Under the pieces are notes generated by a model. That model searched no databases. It was not told where the DNA came from and saw nothing but the letters and a program-made list of their open reading frames with translations. Shown here one piece after another: positions 15,634 to 24,635 of a stretch of 64,000 nucleotides of DNA. Both the position numbers and the translations under genes were made by a program. The stretch is from NCBI GenBank assembly GCA_023411795.1, contig JAEYOK010000015.1, positions 1-64,000 on the forward strand. The letters are read 5' to 3'. Each line of letters starts with the position of its first letter. Position 1 is the first letter of the stretch. The DNA comes from Bacillota bacterium. Its GTDB lineage: Bacteria; Bacillota; Clostridia; DSM-8532.

Positions 15634-16518
15634 ATGAATGACTATTACTACTTAAATGATAATGCCGAAAGCAGAAAAGCACGGTTAATGGTCAATATAA
15701 GCCGAGCAGTGGTATATGCCATATTGATTTTTCTGACGGTTTTGTGTCTGTTTTCGTTTTATATGCTTATCATCAATTCCACCCGTTCCAATTCACAGCT
15801 TCAGGCAGGATTCCGTCTACTACCCCAGGAAAACTTTATAAATAATTTGCGTAATGCTTGGACAGATGCTTCCATCAATATTCCCGTGGGTATGAAAAAT
15901 AGTTTTGTAGTTGCTGCTCTTTCAGCTATCCTAACTACATATTTCTCAGCCCTGACAGCTTACGGCATCCACGCTTACAACTTCAAAGGTAGAAAGTTTG
16001 CCTTAATCTTTATCTTGGCTGTTATGATGATTCCGCCTCAGGTCGGCGCAGTGGGCTTTATCCAAATCTGCTTCAAGCTAAAGCTTACAAATAACTTCCT
16101 ACCATTGATTTTACCCAGTGTTGCCGCACCGATTGTATTTTTCTATATGAAGCAATATATGGAGTCAGTACTATCTCTAGAAATTGTGGAGGCAGCAAGA
16201 TGCGACGGTTCCAATGAATTTCGTACCTTTAACAGGATAGTTCTACCGATTATGAGGCCGGCAATTGCTGTACAAATGATCTTTTCTTTCGTTAGTTCAT
16301 GGAACAACTACTTTATTCCGGCTTTACTTCTTGACAAGGCTGAGAAAAAAACAGTTCCGATAATGATAGCCCAGCTTAGAAGCGCCGATTACTCAAAGTT
16401 TGATATGGGCAAGGTATATATGTTCATACTATTGGCAATTCTGCCGGTTATGGTCGTATACTTCTTCCTGTCAAAACTCATTGTCAGAGGCGTAACCGCC
16501 GGTGCTATCAAAGGATGA
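15634..16518 (+). CDS. Sugar ABC transporter permease (MalG type)
   Basis: 294 residues, about six membrane helices. The EAA motif region is LEIVEAARCDGSNEFRTFNRIVLPIMRPA (about 178-206). Start follows GAAAGGAGG, 15 nt after the first permease. C terminus (LIVRGVTAGAIKG) is the common MalG-like ending. It is the last gene of the cluster, before a strong terminator; no glycoside hydrolase accompanies it. Confidence 0.9.
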   Translation: MNDYYYLNDNAESRKARLMVNISRAVVYAILIFLTVLCLFSFYMLIINSTRSNSQLQAGFRLLPQENFINNLRNAWTDASINIPVGMKNSFVVAALSAILTTYFSALTAYGIHAYNFKGRKFALIFILAVMMIPPQVGAVGFIQICFKLKLTNNFLPLILPSVAAPIVFFYMKQYMESVLSLEIVEAARCDGSNEFRTFNRIVLPIMRPAIAVQMIFSFVSSWNNYFIPALLLDKAEKKTVPIMIAQLRSADYSKFDMGKVYMFILLAILPVMVVYFFLSKLIVRGVTAGAIKG

Positions 16519-16572
16519 TATAAATTTGCTAAGAAATGATCCTGTACCATAAATTTTTCATTCCTTCCCATT

Positions 16573-16599
16573 AAAAACTCCCTTCGGGGAGTTTTTTTT
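16573..16599. terminator. Bidirectional terminator
   Basis: AAAAACTCCC pairs with GGGAGTTTTT around TTCG, followed by three more T. The A-run on the 5' side gives a T-run on the other strand, so it can serve both the permease operon and the convergent zupT. Confidence 0.9.
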
Positions 16600-16670
16600 A
16601 GCTTATGATTAATCATTTCCTTTTACTTGATAAACCTAGACGGAAAGGTATAATAATCTTTTATTTAAAA

Positions 16671-17498
16671 TTAAAAGATAAATATAACGCTTAATGCCAT
16701 AACTGCCATACCGAGCATTAATCCTAAAATTGATAGATTATGTTCACCATACTCCCTTGCTGTCGGCATGAGTTCGTCCAGTGAAATATAAACCATTATA
16801 CCCGCTACCATACCGAATATAATACCAAATAAGGCATCTGATATTAGAGGCCCCAAAATAAGAAAAGCAGCTAAGGCTCCGAGTGGCTCAGACAAACCGG
16901 AAAAAAGTGAATATAAAAAAGCTTTCTTTTTACTTCCTGTTGAAAAATAAATAGGTATTGATATTGCGATTCCTTCAGGAATATTGTGAATCGCTATGGC
17001 TAAAGCTATTGAAAAGCCAAGTATTGGGCTTTTCATTGCTGAAACATAGGAGGCGATACCCTCCGGAAAGTTATGTATTGTGACTGCTATAACCGTAAAG
17101 ATACCTGTTCTCAAGAGCTTATTAGGGCCATTTTTTTTGGGGCTGAATCCGTTGCTTTCATCATAGGACTTCTCTACTTTTCTAATGCGGTGAGGACGAT
17201 CCGGTTCCGGAATAAATTCATTAATAAATGCCATAAGTGTAATGCCCCAAAAAAATGAGAGAACAGTCATTATTTTACCGTTTAACGCACCATAGGCAAG
17301 ACATAGATTAACCTGCGCCTCCTGGTAGAGCTCGATAAATGATACATATATCATAATGCCTGCTGAAAAGCCGAGCATAACAGATAAAATTTTGGTATTG
17401 GTCTTTTTAAGTATCGCCACTATTAATCCACCTATACCGGTAGACAAGCCGGCAAACATAGCCAATCCAAGAGCAAAAAAAACTCCATCCGCATTCAT
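16671..17498 (-). CDS. zupT: ZIP-family metal transporter ZupT
   Basis: 275 residues, about eight membrane helices. The metal pathway motifs of the ZIP family are present: HNFPEGIASYVSA in helix 4 and IAIHNIPEGIAISIPI in helix 5, with GAGIMIYVSF-type helix 2. It should import divalent metals such as zinc, iron or manganese. A charged, His-containing cytoplasmic loop (about 115-140) separates the halves. It is transcribed against its neighbours and divergently from lepA. Confidence 0.9.
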   Translation of the reverse strand: MNADGVFFALGLAMFAGLSTGIGGLIVAILKKTNTKILSVMLGFSAGIMIYVSFIELYQEAQVNLCLAYGALNGKIMTVLSFFWGITLMAFINEFIPEPDRPHRIRKVEKSYDESNGFSPKKNGPNKLLRTGIFTVIAVTIHNFPEGIASYVSAMKSPILGFSIALAIAIHNIPEGIAISIPIYFSTGSKKKAFLYSLFSGLSEPLGALAAFLILGPLISDALFGIIFGMVAGIMVYISLDELMPTAREYGEHNLSILGLMLGMAVMALSVIFIF

Positions 17499-17627
17499 TA
17501 TAACAATTCCTTTCCGGTCTGGTGTAAATTTGAAACGAAGTTTTGTCCCGTCATATATGTATGTTGTTCAGCATGGCTGCATGTGGACAATTTATGGTAA
17601 AACCTAATTATTATGACTTAGTGGTGA

Positions 17628-17656
17628 TTGTGTGAAAAAAACAGCTATGCTATAAT
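17628..17656 (+). promoter_or_regulatory. Sigma-A promoter of lepA
   Basis: TTGTGT and TATAAT are 17 nt apart, about 100 nt before the lepA start. A perfect 13-bp inverted repeat begins at the last base of the -10. Confidence 0.65.
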
Positions 17657-17684
17657 AGTCTAAAAATCTTTGATTTTTAGACTA
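17656..17684. repeat. Perfect 13-bp inverted repeat at lepA transcription start
   Basis: TAGTCTAAAAATC and its exact inverse complement flank TTT. It overlaps the -10 box and the expected start site. It could be an operator or a 5'-end RNA hairpin. Confidence 0.7.
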
Positions 17685-17756
17685 TCTTGGTTTAGTTTTT
17701 ATTTATTCAGGCATCATTAATTATGTAGATTAAGTCATGCTATTTGAGGTTTAAAT

Positions 17757-19568
17757 ATGGGGAATGAAAGAAAGAAAAAAATACGCAATTTTTGCATTAT
17801 AGCACATATTGATCACGGAAAATCTACGCTAGCCGATAGATTGCTTGAACGAACCGGTGTATTGACAGCAAGGGAAATGGACGAGCAGGTTCTTGACAAT
17901 ATGGATATAGAAAGGGAAAGAGGCATCACAATTAAAGCACAGGCAGTGAGGATGGTATATAAGGCATCTGATGGTGAGGAATATATCTTGAACCTGATAG
18001 ATACTCCAGGACATGTGGATTTTAATTATGAGGTTTCAAGAAGTATAGCTGCTTGTGAGGGTGCTGTCCTGGTTGTTGATGCATCACAGGGCATTGAAGC
18101 TCAGACTCTTGCCAATGTTTATCTTGCTCTTGAACATAATCTAGAGATTATGCCTGTTATTAACAAGATTGATTTACCCAGTGCAAGGCCAGATGAAATA
18201 ATTCATGAGATTGAGGATGTTATAGGAATCGAAGCACAGGGTGCGCCTAAAGTATCAGCTAAAAATGGCTTAAACATCGACAGCGTTCTTGAAAAGGTCA
18301 TTGAAGTTATACCACCTCCTAAGGGAGATGAGGATTCTCCGTTAAAAGCCCTTATTTTTGACTCCTATTATGATGCTTATAAAGGCGTAGTAGCATATGT
18401 CCGCATTATGGATGGGAAAGTCAACCTAGGTGATACAATTCGTATGATGCATACGAAAAAGGAATTTGATATTACGGAGCTTGGTTATTTAAGGCCCGGT
18501 GGGCTTATTCCTAGTGATACTCTTCTTGCCGGTGATGTTGGGTTTATATGCGGTAGTATAAAGAATGTTAAGGACTGCCGTGTGGGAGACACAATAACTT
18601 TAGCTGATAATCCGGCGTCAGAACCACTTCCAGGATATAAAAAAGCTGTTCCAATGGTTTTCTGCGGAATTTATCCTGTTGATGGGTCCAGATACGGAGA
18701 TTTAAGAGATTCATTGGAAAAGCTTCAGCTAAATGATGCCTCATTAATGTTTGAACCTGAAACCTCTATGGCATTGGGTTTTGGCTTTCGTTGCGGTTTT
18801 CTTGGGTTGCTTCATATGGAGATAATTCAGGAGCGGCTTGAACGGGAGTACAATCTGGATTTAATAACAACTGCTCCAAGTGTTATATACAAAATTATTA
18901 AGACTAACGGTGATGTAATTGAGCTTGATAACCCAACAAATATGCCTGATGCAACAGTGATTGAAACTATGGAGGAGCCCATAGTAAAAGTTACAATAAT
19001 GACGCCCACCGAGTATGTGGGCAACATTATGGAACTTTGCCAAGAGCGGCGAGGCATTTATTTGGGCATGGAGTATATGGAAGCAACCAGGGTTATTCTT
19101 AATTATGAAATGCCGCTAAATGAAATAATATATGATTTCTTTGACGCATTGAAGTCCAGGACAAAGGGCTATGCATCATTGGACTATGAGTTGAAAGGCT
19201 ATAAGGAATCCAACTTGGTTAAGTTGGATATAAGAATGAACAATGAGATAGTGGATGCCCTCTCATTTATTGTCCATGCCGATAAGGCATATGCGAGAGG
19301 TCGTCGCATGGCGGAGAAGCTAAAGGACACAATTCCGAGGCAGATGTTTGAAATCCCAATTCAGGCCTGTATCGGCAATAAGATTATTGCCAGAGAAACG
19401 GTAAAAGCCTTTAGAAAAGACGTATTAGCCAAGTGCTACGGTGGAGATATATCCCGGAAGAGAAAGCTCCTTGAAAAGCAGAAGGAAGGAAAGAAGCGCA
19501 TGCGCCAGGTAGGAAACATCGAAGTTCCTCAAGAAGCGTTTATGAGTGTTCTTAAGCTGGATACGTAA
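17757..19568 (+). CDS. lepA: Elongation factor 4 (LepA)
   Basis: 603 residues. Ribosome-associated GTPase with G1 motif AHIDHGKST, G3 DTPGHVDF and G4 NKIDLP. The EF-G-like domains follow, and the LepA-specific C-terminal domain ends with RKRKLLEKQKEGKKRMRQVG. It acts on stalled or mistranslocated ribosomes. First gene of the lepA-hemW stretch preceding the heat-shock operon, an arrangement common in Firmicutes. Confidence 0.97.
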   Translation: MGNERKKKIRNFCIIAHIDHGKSTLADRLLERTGVLTAREMDEQVLDNMDIERERGITIKAQAVRMVYKASDGEEYILNLIDTPGHVDFNYEVSRSIAACEGAVLVVDASQGIEAQTLANVYLALEHNLEIMPVINKIDLPSARPDEIIHEIEDVIGIEAQGAPKVSAKNGLNIDSVLEKVIEVIPPPKGDEDSPLKALIFDSYYDAYKGVVAYVRIMDGKVNLGDTIRMMHTKKEFDITELGYLRPGGLIPSDTLLAGDVGFICGSIKNVKDCRVGDTITLADNPASEPLPGYKKAVPMVFCGIYPVDGSRYGDLRDSLEKLQLNDASLMFEPETSMALGFGFRCGFLGLLHMEIIQERLEREYNLDLITTAPSVIYKIIKTNGDVIELDNPTNMPDATVIETMEEPIVKVTIMTPTEYVGNIMELCQERRGIYLGMEYMEATRVILNYEMPLNEIIYDFFDALKSRTKGYASLDYELKGYKESNLVKLDIRMNNEIVDALSFIVHADKAYARGRRMAEKLKDTIPRQMFEIPIQACIGNKIIARETVKAFRKDVLAKCYGGDISRKRKLLEKQKEGKKRMRQVGNIEVPQEAFMSVLKLDT

Positions 19569-19617
19569 GATATAGAGAAACACAAAGAATTGTCACTTTG
19601 TGTTCTAGAGGTATTAA

Positions 19618-20757
19618 ATGAATCAAAAACAATTAGGGCTATATATTCATATACCCTTCTGCAAGCAGAAGTGTTATTATTGTGATTTTTCATCATACCC
19701 GGGGATGGAGAAATACTGGGGAGATTATACAGAAGCGCTGGTATCAGAGCTTATAGCAAAGGCAGAAGAATACGACAATCCCTTTCTTAAGATCATTTTT
19801 ATCGGAGGCGGGACCCCGTCGTTAATACCATCAGAATACATCTCAAGGATACTGGAAACAGTACACAGATACTACAAGGTTTCTAAGGACTGCGAATGTA
19901 CAATTGAATCTAACCCCGGTACCCTTACAGACGATAAACTTAAAAATTATAAGGATTTTGGTATAAATCGTTTGAGTATTGGCCTACAGGCTTGTCAGAA
20001 TGAACTATTAAAAAAGCTTGGTAGAATTCACACTTACGATGATTTTTTATATGCATTAAAACTATCACAAAAGCATGGATTTGATAATATAAATGCCGAT
20101 ATAATATTTGGTATTCCAAATCAAACCTTATCCCAGTGGATTGATACCGTTTCCAAGGTAATCTCCTTTGGTCTTACCCATATATCTTGTTACAGTATGC
20201 AAATAGAAGATGATACAGAATTCGGAAGATTAAAGCAATCAGGTCAGCTTGAGGAGATTGAGGACGAACTTGATAGGTCAATGTATCATTATGCGGTAGA
20301 TGCATTTAGCAAGGCAGGTTTTCCACAATATGAAATATCAAATTTTTCGAAACCACACTTTAAGTGCCGACATAATATGAATTATTGGGAGAGAGGCGAA
20401 TATTTAGGAGCCGGAGCAGGTGCTCACTCTTTCGTCCATAGCAGAAGGTTTGCTAATACAGCCGGTGTTATGGAATATATTGAAGGGATTAAAGAGAAGA
20501 AGCCTGTACTTTCGGAAGATAATTATCTTTCTAGGGATGACGGAATAAAAGAAAGCATCATCCTAGGGCTTCGACTAAATGAAGGTGTTGATTTTACTAA
20601 ACTTTCAAAGCAGTACGGCTTGGATTTGATGAGTTTGTATCAGAAAGTACTAAATAAGCTTTTATCGTTAAATCTTGTTGAGTCTAAAGGCGCTGTGATA
20701 AAATTGACTAGAAAAGGTATGGATCTTGCCAATAAAGTTTTTGTTGAGTTTATTTGA
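19618..20757 (+). CDS. hemW: Radical SAM heme chaperone HemW
   Basis: 379 residues. The N terminus YIHIPFCKQKCYYCDFSS carries the CxxxCxxC cluster motif plus the extra Cys-Asp-Phe of the HemW group, not of HemN. IFIGGGTPSL and NPGTLTDDKL follow. Known relatives bind heme and hand it to apoproteins and are often misnamed coproporphyrinogen oxidase. It sits between lepA and the heat-shock genes, the usual Firmicute location. Confidence 0.93.
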   Translation: MNQKQLGLYIHIPFCKQKCYYCDFSSYPGMEKYWGDYTEALVSELIAKAEEYDNPFLKIIFIGGGTPSLIPSEYISRILETVHRYYKVSKDCECTIESNPGTLTDDKLKNYKDFGINRLSIGLQACQNELLKKLGRIHTYDDFLYALKLSQKHGFDNINADIIFGIPNQTLSQWIDTVSKVISFGLTHISCYSMQIEDDTEFGRLKQSGQLEEIEDELDRSMYHYAVDAFSKAGFPQYEISNFSKPHFKCRHNMNYWERGEYLGAGAGAHSFVHSRRFANTAGVMEYIEGIKEKKPVLSEDNYLSRDDGIKESIILGLRLNEGVDFTKLSKQYGLDLMSLYQKVLNKLLSLNLVESKGAVIKLTRKGMDLANKVFVEFI

Positions 20758-20791
20758 TGGTTTGATTTTGAATTAAAGGGGAGGAATCAGG

Positions 20792-22072
20792 ATGAAAATT
20801 AATGATGAAAAAGATATAGCCCTTACAGTACCCGGCCTTTCAGAAATCAGCAACAGCTATATGGAGGACTTTCTTGGCGAGATAAGAGAAATCTTGGAAG
20901 ATATAGAGCTTGAGCTTGTGAATCTTGAGATGGATCCAGGCAATAAGGAGAGCATTAACTCCATTTATTGCAGTTTCCATACCATAGGAGGACTCGCCGG
21001 GCTTTTAAATGATACAACAAGTGTAAAAATAGTTGCAGCCACAGAAGAGCTTCTTGAATCTGTCAGAAAATACTGTCCTGTTATTAGTAAGAGCATCATT
21101 AATAGCATTCTGGATTCAATCAGCTTTATTAAGAAGTTAAATAATAATCCCCAGATTACAGAGGATAACAAGGTTTCCGGAGAGATTGGAAGGCATATTA
21201 AGAACCTTCAAGCTAATAGAGATGACATATTATTAGAAGTTAGACAGCCTTTGGAGAGAGAATCCCGTATAGGTGAGATTTTAGTACGTGAAGGTGCGAT
21301 GGCCCAATCCGAAGTCGAAGACATATTAAAGAAACAGACAAGCACAAAAATGAAATTTGGTGAAATCGTTCTTCGGGAGAAGAAGGTTGATGCCTCAGAT
21401 ATAATTAAAGCAATAAGAATGCAAAAGGTACGCAACACCGGAACTGTGGACCAATATGTGAAGATACCTCTTGAGAGATTGGACCAGATAATTGGAATTA
21501 TCCAAAATGTCAGTTCTATTTATGATTCAGTAAAAGATGAGGCAGTTCTAAGATTTGGAAGTAACGATGCTTTGACAGTTGAATCTAACAAGGCTTATCA
21601 CCTCATTACAGATATTCGTAATATTTTAAAAGAGCTAAGAATGGTAACATTACAACAAGCATTCCAGAAGCTGACAAGATATGTCTGCTCAATTATTGAA
21701 GAAAACCATTTAGAAGTAATGTTCTCCACCTTGGGAGAAAATATTGAAGTGGACAAAGAAATCGCTGATAGAATAGCCCATCCTTTGGGAGAATTAATCA
21801 GATTAATTCTGGAAAAAGCATATGAAAGCGATGAGGATAATGGTAATAAAGCGAAAGAAAGGCGAATAGGAAATATCGAAGTCGTCGCCTATGAAGATGC
21901 AAATATTGTACATATAGATATAACCGGTGATTCACTGGTTGATTTGGATGATATAAAAACGGACAGCAGCTACATAGATATAGTACAAAAGCTAATGGAC
22001 TTAAAATGTCATACAGAACTTGATGATATTAATTCAGAAGGTATAAGAATTTCAATATCTATGCAAAGGTAG
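20792..22072 (+). CDS. CheA-like Hpt protein with degenerate kinase domain
   Basis: 426 residues. An N-terminal Hpt domain contains a candidate phospho-acceptor His63 (CSFHTIGGLAGLL; the usual Lys after HTI is Gly). Residues about 155-210 hold two helical repeats starting IGEILVREG and FGEIVLREK, also seen in some clostridial CheA proteins. A CheA dimerisation-like segment follows (YVKIPLERLDQIIGIIQNV). The remaining part resembles the CheA ATPase but the N-box lacks its Asn/His (PLGELIRLILEKA) and the G-box is ITGDSLVDLDD instead of DDGxG; no CheW-like domain follows. It probably relays or stores phosphate rather than making it. Confidence 0.7.
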   Translation: MKINDEKDIALTVPGLSEISNSYMEDFLGEIREILEDIELELVNLEMDPGNKESINSIYCSFHTIGGLAGLLNDTTSVKIVAATEELLESVRKYCPVISKSIINSILDSISFIKKLNNNPQITEDNKVSGEIGRHIKNLQANRDDILLEVRQPLERESRIGEILVREGAMAQSEVEDILKKQTSTKMKFGEIVLREKKVDASDIIKAIRMQKVRNTGTVDQYVKIPLERLDQIIGIIQNVSSIYDSVKDEAVLRFGSNDALTVESNKAYHLITDIRNILKELRMVTLQQAFQKLTRYVCSIIEENHLEVMFSTLGENIEVDKEIADRIAHPLGELIRLILEKAYESDEDNGNKAKERRIGNIEVVAYEDANIVHIDITGDSLVDLDDIKTDSSYIDIVQKLMDLKCHTELDDINSEGIRISISMQR

Positions 22073-22182
22073 AAAGCATGGATTTTTATTAATCACAGTT
22101 GTGCCATCGTTTGGTAGGACGAAATTGGAAAACGCAACAGGTAACGATTACACAACCCAATGGATTTTAACCGGGGGTTATT

Positions 22183-23283
22183 ATGATTGCGTTAATTCTA
22201 ACAGGCTCATTAATTGGGCTAACGGTTCTATTCTCTGCTATTATTGGGAGTCTTGGATGGCGTGGTGGCTGGAAACGCGGAGTTCGGATTTTTGCCTTTG
22301 GAGTTTTAGCACTTATCATTTCATTTTTTATAGGGCCTATTTTAGCACGGGAGATATCTAGCTGGGAAAGTATACAAAATCTTAGACTTCAGGCTTCGAA
22401 TTTTGTTTCATCATTTGGTATTAATGGTCTCTTGTTTGAGCATATTCTTTCCTCAAGCATAATAGGGATAGTTAGTATCCCTTCATCTATCGCCGTATTT
22501 ATCTTCATATTCATTTCAGAATGTTTACTTTGGTGCGGAATTAAAGCATTTTTAAAAAGAGAGCCACAAAAACAGTCCAGACGTTCACGTTTTATTGGTC
22601 TGATTCTTGGGATAACAATGCCGGTTCTAATATGTCTTTTTTCAATCAGTGTACCAAGGATAAAACTTATAAACGAAGCGCTTAACTGTGATAAGGTTAT
22701 CGATATCGCGCCCACTGCATTAAATAACCCGATTGATGCAATTCCACTGATTGATATATACTTCAACACTCAAATAATCAAGGCATCGGAGCAGGAGCGG
22801 CTTGAATTGATAACGTATTCCATTAAGTCATATGTAAATTTAAAGGGTGATGATATTGCCGGTGAATTTATTCGGGATATAGATTACAGTACTTATGAGG
22901 CACTTAGTGCTGATATGACAACAATATCCGAATTATTAAACCAACTGGGTGTGGTAGGTTCTTTCGAAAATATCTTAGATACCATTTCAAAAATTCCCAA
23001 TAAGAGAGATTTTGCAGATAAGTTGTATTCATTGCAATTTTCAGAACCGCTTGTGAGAATGATTATGACTTACGCTGTTCAGAATATTTCCGGTAATAAT
23101 GCTTTCATTTATCCAAATGATGTTGTTATCGAAGGAACCCAGATGGATTTTGCAAAATTTCTTGAAATTATCCCCGAATTTTCAAAAGAAGATACAACTC
23201 TGATGAAAAAACTTGTTGAGATAAAAAATTCACCGCTATTGCCCCCGGAGGTTTATGCGGCAATCTATAGGAACATAAGGTGA
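22183..23283 (+). CDS. Membrane protein of unknown function, CvpA-like N terminus
   Basis: 366 residues. Hydrophobic helices at about 1-22, 35-58, 88-115 and 137-155; the motif GWRGGWKRGVRIFAFG resembles the G-x-RG entry of CvpA-type membrane proteins. The C-terminal 200 residues are soluble and alpha-helical with no recognised domain. GGGGG precedes the ATG. It directly follows the CheA-like gene (110 nt) and precedes hrcA. The pairing with a signalling protein may be functional, but the call rests on topology only. Confidence 0.5.
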   Translation: MIALILTGSLIGLTVLFSAIIGSLGWRGGWKRGVRIFAFGVLALIISFFIGPILAREISSWESIQNLRLQASNFVSSFGINGLLFEHILSSSIIGIVSIPSSIAVFIFIFISECLLWCGIKAFLKREPQKQSRRSRFIGLILGITMPVLICLFSISVPRIKLINEALNCDKVIDIAPTALNNPIDAIPLIDIYFNTQIIKASEQERLELITYSIKSYVNLKGDDIAGEFIRDIDYSTYEALSADMTTISELLNQLGVVGSFENILDTISKIPNKRDFADKLYSLQFSEPLVRMIMTYAVQNISGNNAFIYPNDVVIEGTQMDFAKFLEIIPEFSKEDTTLMKKLVEIKNSPLLPPEVYAAIYRNIR

Positions 23284-23407
23284 GGATATTATGATGAAAC
23301 GTATAATTTCTATTTCGCTCCTGCCTCGGACACAAATTTGAAAAATATTACACTACCAGTAATTCGAAAAAGAAAAGCAAGAAAGGCCGGAAAAGATTAA
23401 AAACCTC

Positions 23408-23433
23408 AAATCCGTGTAGAAATACACGGATTT
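23408..23433 (+). terminator. Hairpin before the heat-shock operon
   Basis: A perfect 11-bp stem (AAATCCGTGTA with its complement) closes the tetraloop GAAA. The following ACTTATTA is a poor T-run, so it may be a weak terminator or a stabilising 3' end. Confidence 0.5.
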
Positions 23434-23474
23434 ACTTATTAGTGAAGTGTTTCCTGAATAAACTTAGCGAGCAC

Positions 23475-23503
23475 TTGACAAAGATAAACTACAATGCTAT
23501 TTT
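23475..23503 (+). promoter_or_regulatory. Sigma-A promoter of hrcA operon
   Basis: Consensus TTGACA and TATTTT are 17 nt apart; the expected start falls inside the CIRCE element just downstream. Confidence 0.8.
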
Positions 23504-23507
23504 AGTA

Positions 23508-23534
23508 TTAGCACTCATTGGGGTAGAGTGCTAA
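23508..23534. promoter_or_regulatory. CIRCE operator (HrcA-binding site)
   Basis: TTAGCACTC, nine spacer bases and GAGTGCTAA: a perfect match to the CIRCE consensus. HrcA bound here represses the hrcA-grpE-dnaK-dnaJ operon until heat shock. Confidence 0.98.
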
Positions 23535-23556
23535 CAAAATACAGGAGGTGAAGGTC

Positions 23557-24612
23557 ATGGTCTGGGAAAACGAGCTTAACGAACGAAAACGTACTATACT
23601 TAAATCTATTATAGACGACTATATTGAATCAGCGCAGCCGGTAGGCTCGAGAACAATAGCCAGAAAGCATGAGCTTGGCCTCGGTTCCGCTACCATACGT
23701 AATGAGATGGCTGATTTAGAAGAGTTAGGATATATAACACAGCCCCATACATCAGCCGGTAGAATACCCTCTGATAAAGGTTATCGCTTTTATGTGGATA
23801 ATCTTATGCAGATACACAGCCTTGCCCAAGAAGAAATGATTAAAATTCGAAAAGCTATGGATGAACGAATTGAGGAAATTCATAAGCTGTTCCAAAGGGC
23901 AAGTGTTATAATTTCAAGTATTACGGGGTATACATCTGTTGTAGTTTCGCCCAAGCTTTCAAGAACAATAATAAAGTCAATCCAGCTACTCAAGGTAGAC
24001 GAAAAGAGTATACTGGTTGTTGTTGTGGCAGGAGGCGGTATAGTAAAAAATAAATTAATAATTCATAATCGAATAGTTGAGGAAGCTCATTTAGCCAGAC
24101 TTAATCAAGCGGCAAATTTGATAATGGCCGGCAAAACAATTGACCAGATAACAATGCCTATGGTTATTGAGCTTCAGAGAGAAATGAACATACCCACTGA
24201 TGTCATAGTGGCAATACTGGAATCGGTAGAAGAGTGTGTCAGAAAAATTGAAACAACCGATATTTATTTGGAGGGCATTACTAATATATTAAACTATCCT
24301 GAGTTCAGTGATTTGCTAAAAGCAAGGGAAGTATTAGATTTACTAAAGGAAGAAGAGATAATAACAGATTTGGTTAAGTGTGCAACACAAAAGCAGCAAT
24401 TTGACTTTAGAATTGGCAGCGAGAACGTGATTGATGAAATGAAGGACTTAAGCATTATAACAACCGCGTATGGAAGAGAAGGCAAGGATATCGGAACCAT
24501 CGGAGTTATAGGTCCCACGAGAATGGCATACGGAAAGGTTGTTTCATCTATAAAATACATCAGGGAGCTTTTAGACAGGGAGATAATCCGATTGTTCGGA
24601 GACAGTACCTGA
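23557..24612 (+). CDS. hrcA: Heat-inducible transcription repressor HrcA
   Basis: 351 residues. The ATG at 23557 is 6 nt after AGGAGGTG; an in-frame GTG inside that ribosome site is less likely. Winged-helix N terminus with SRTIARKHELGLGSATIRNEMADLEELGYI and the conserved QPHTSAGRIPSDKGYRFYVD. It binds the CIRCE site upstream and is kept active by GroE in known systems. First gene of the class I heat-shock operon. Confidence 0.97.
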   Translation: MVWENELNERKRTILKSIIDDYIESAQPVGSRTIARKHELGLGSATIRNEMADLEELGYITQPHTSAGRIPSDKGYRFYVDNLMQIHSLAQEEMIKIRKAMDERIEEIHKLFQRASVIISSITGYTSVVVSPKLSRTIIKSIQLLKVDEKSILVVVVAGGGIVKNKLIIHNRIVEEAHLARLNQAANLIMAGKTIDQITMPMVIELQREMNIPTDVIVAILESVEECVRKIETTDIYLEGITNILNYPEFSDLLKAREVLDLLKEEEIITDLVKCATQKQQFDFRIGSENVIDEMKDLSIITTAYGREGKDIGTIGVIGPTRMAYGKVVSSIKYIRELLDREIIRLFGDST

Positions 24613-24635
24613 CATAATGAAAGGAAGTAAAAGAG

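Noticed and set aside
22073..22182. Possible c-di-GMP or other riboswitch before the membrane-protein gene
   Set aside because: Short GGTAGG and ACGCAACAGG pieces caught the eye, but the conserved riboswitch core and pairing were not found.
23291..23400. Possible small basic protein after the membrane-protein gene
   Set aside because: An ATG-ATG start gives only 16 codons; a longer Lys-rich frame exists but has no start and would need a frameshift. It cannot be supported.
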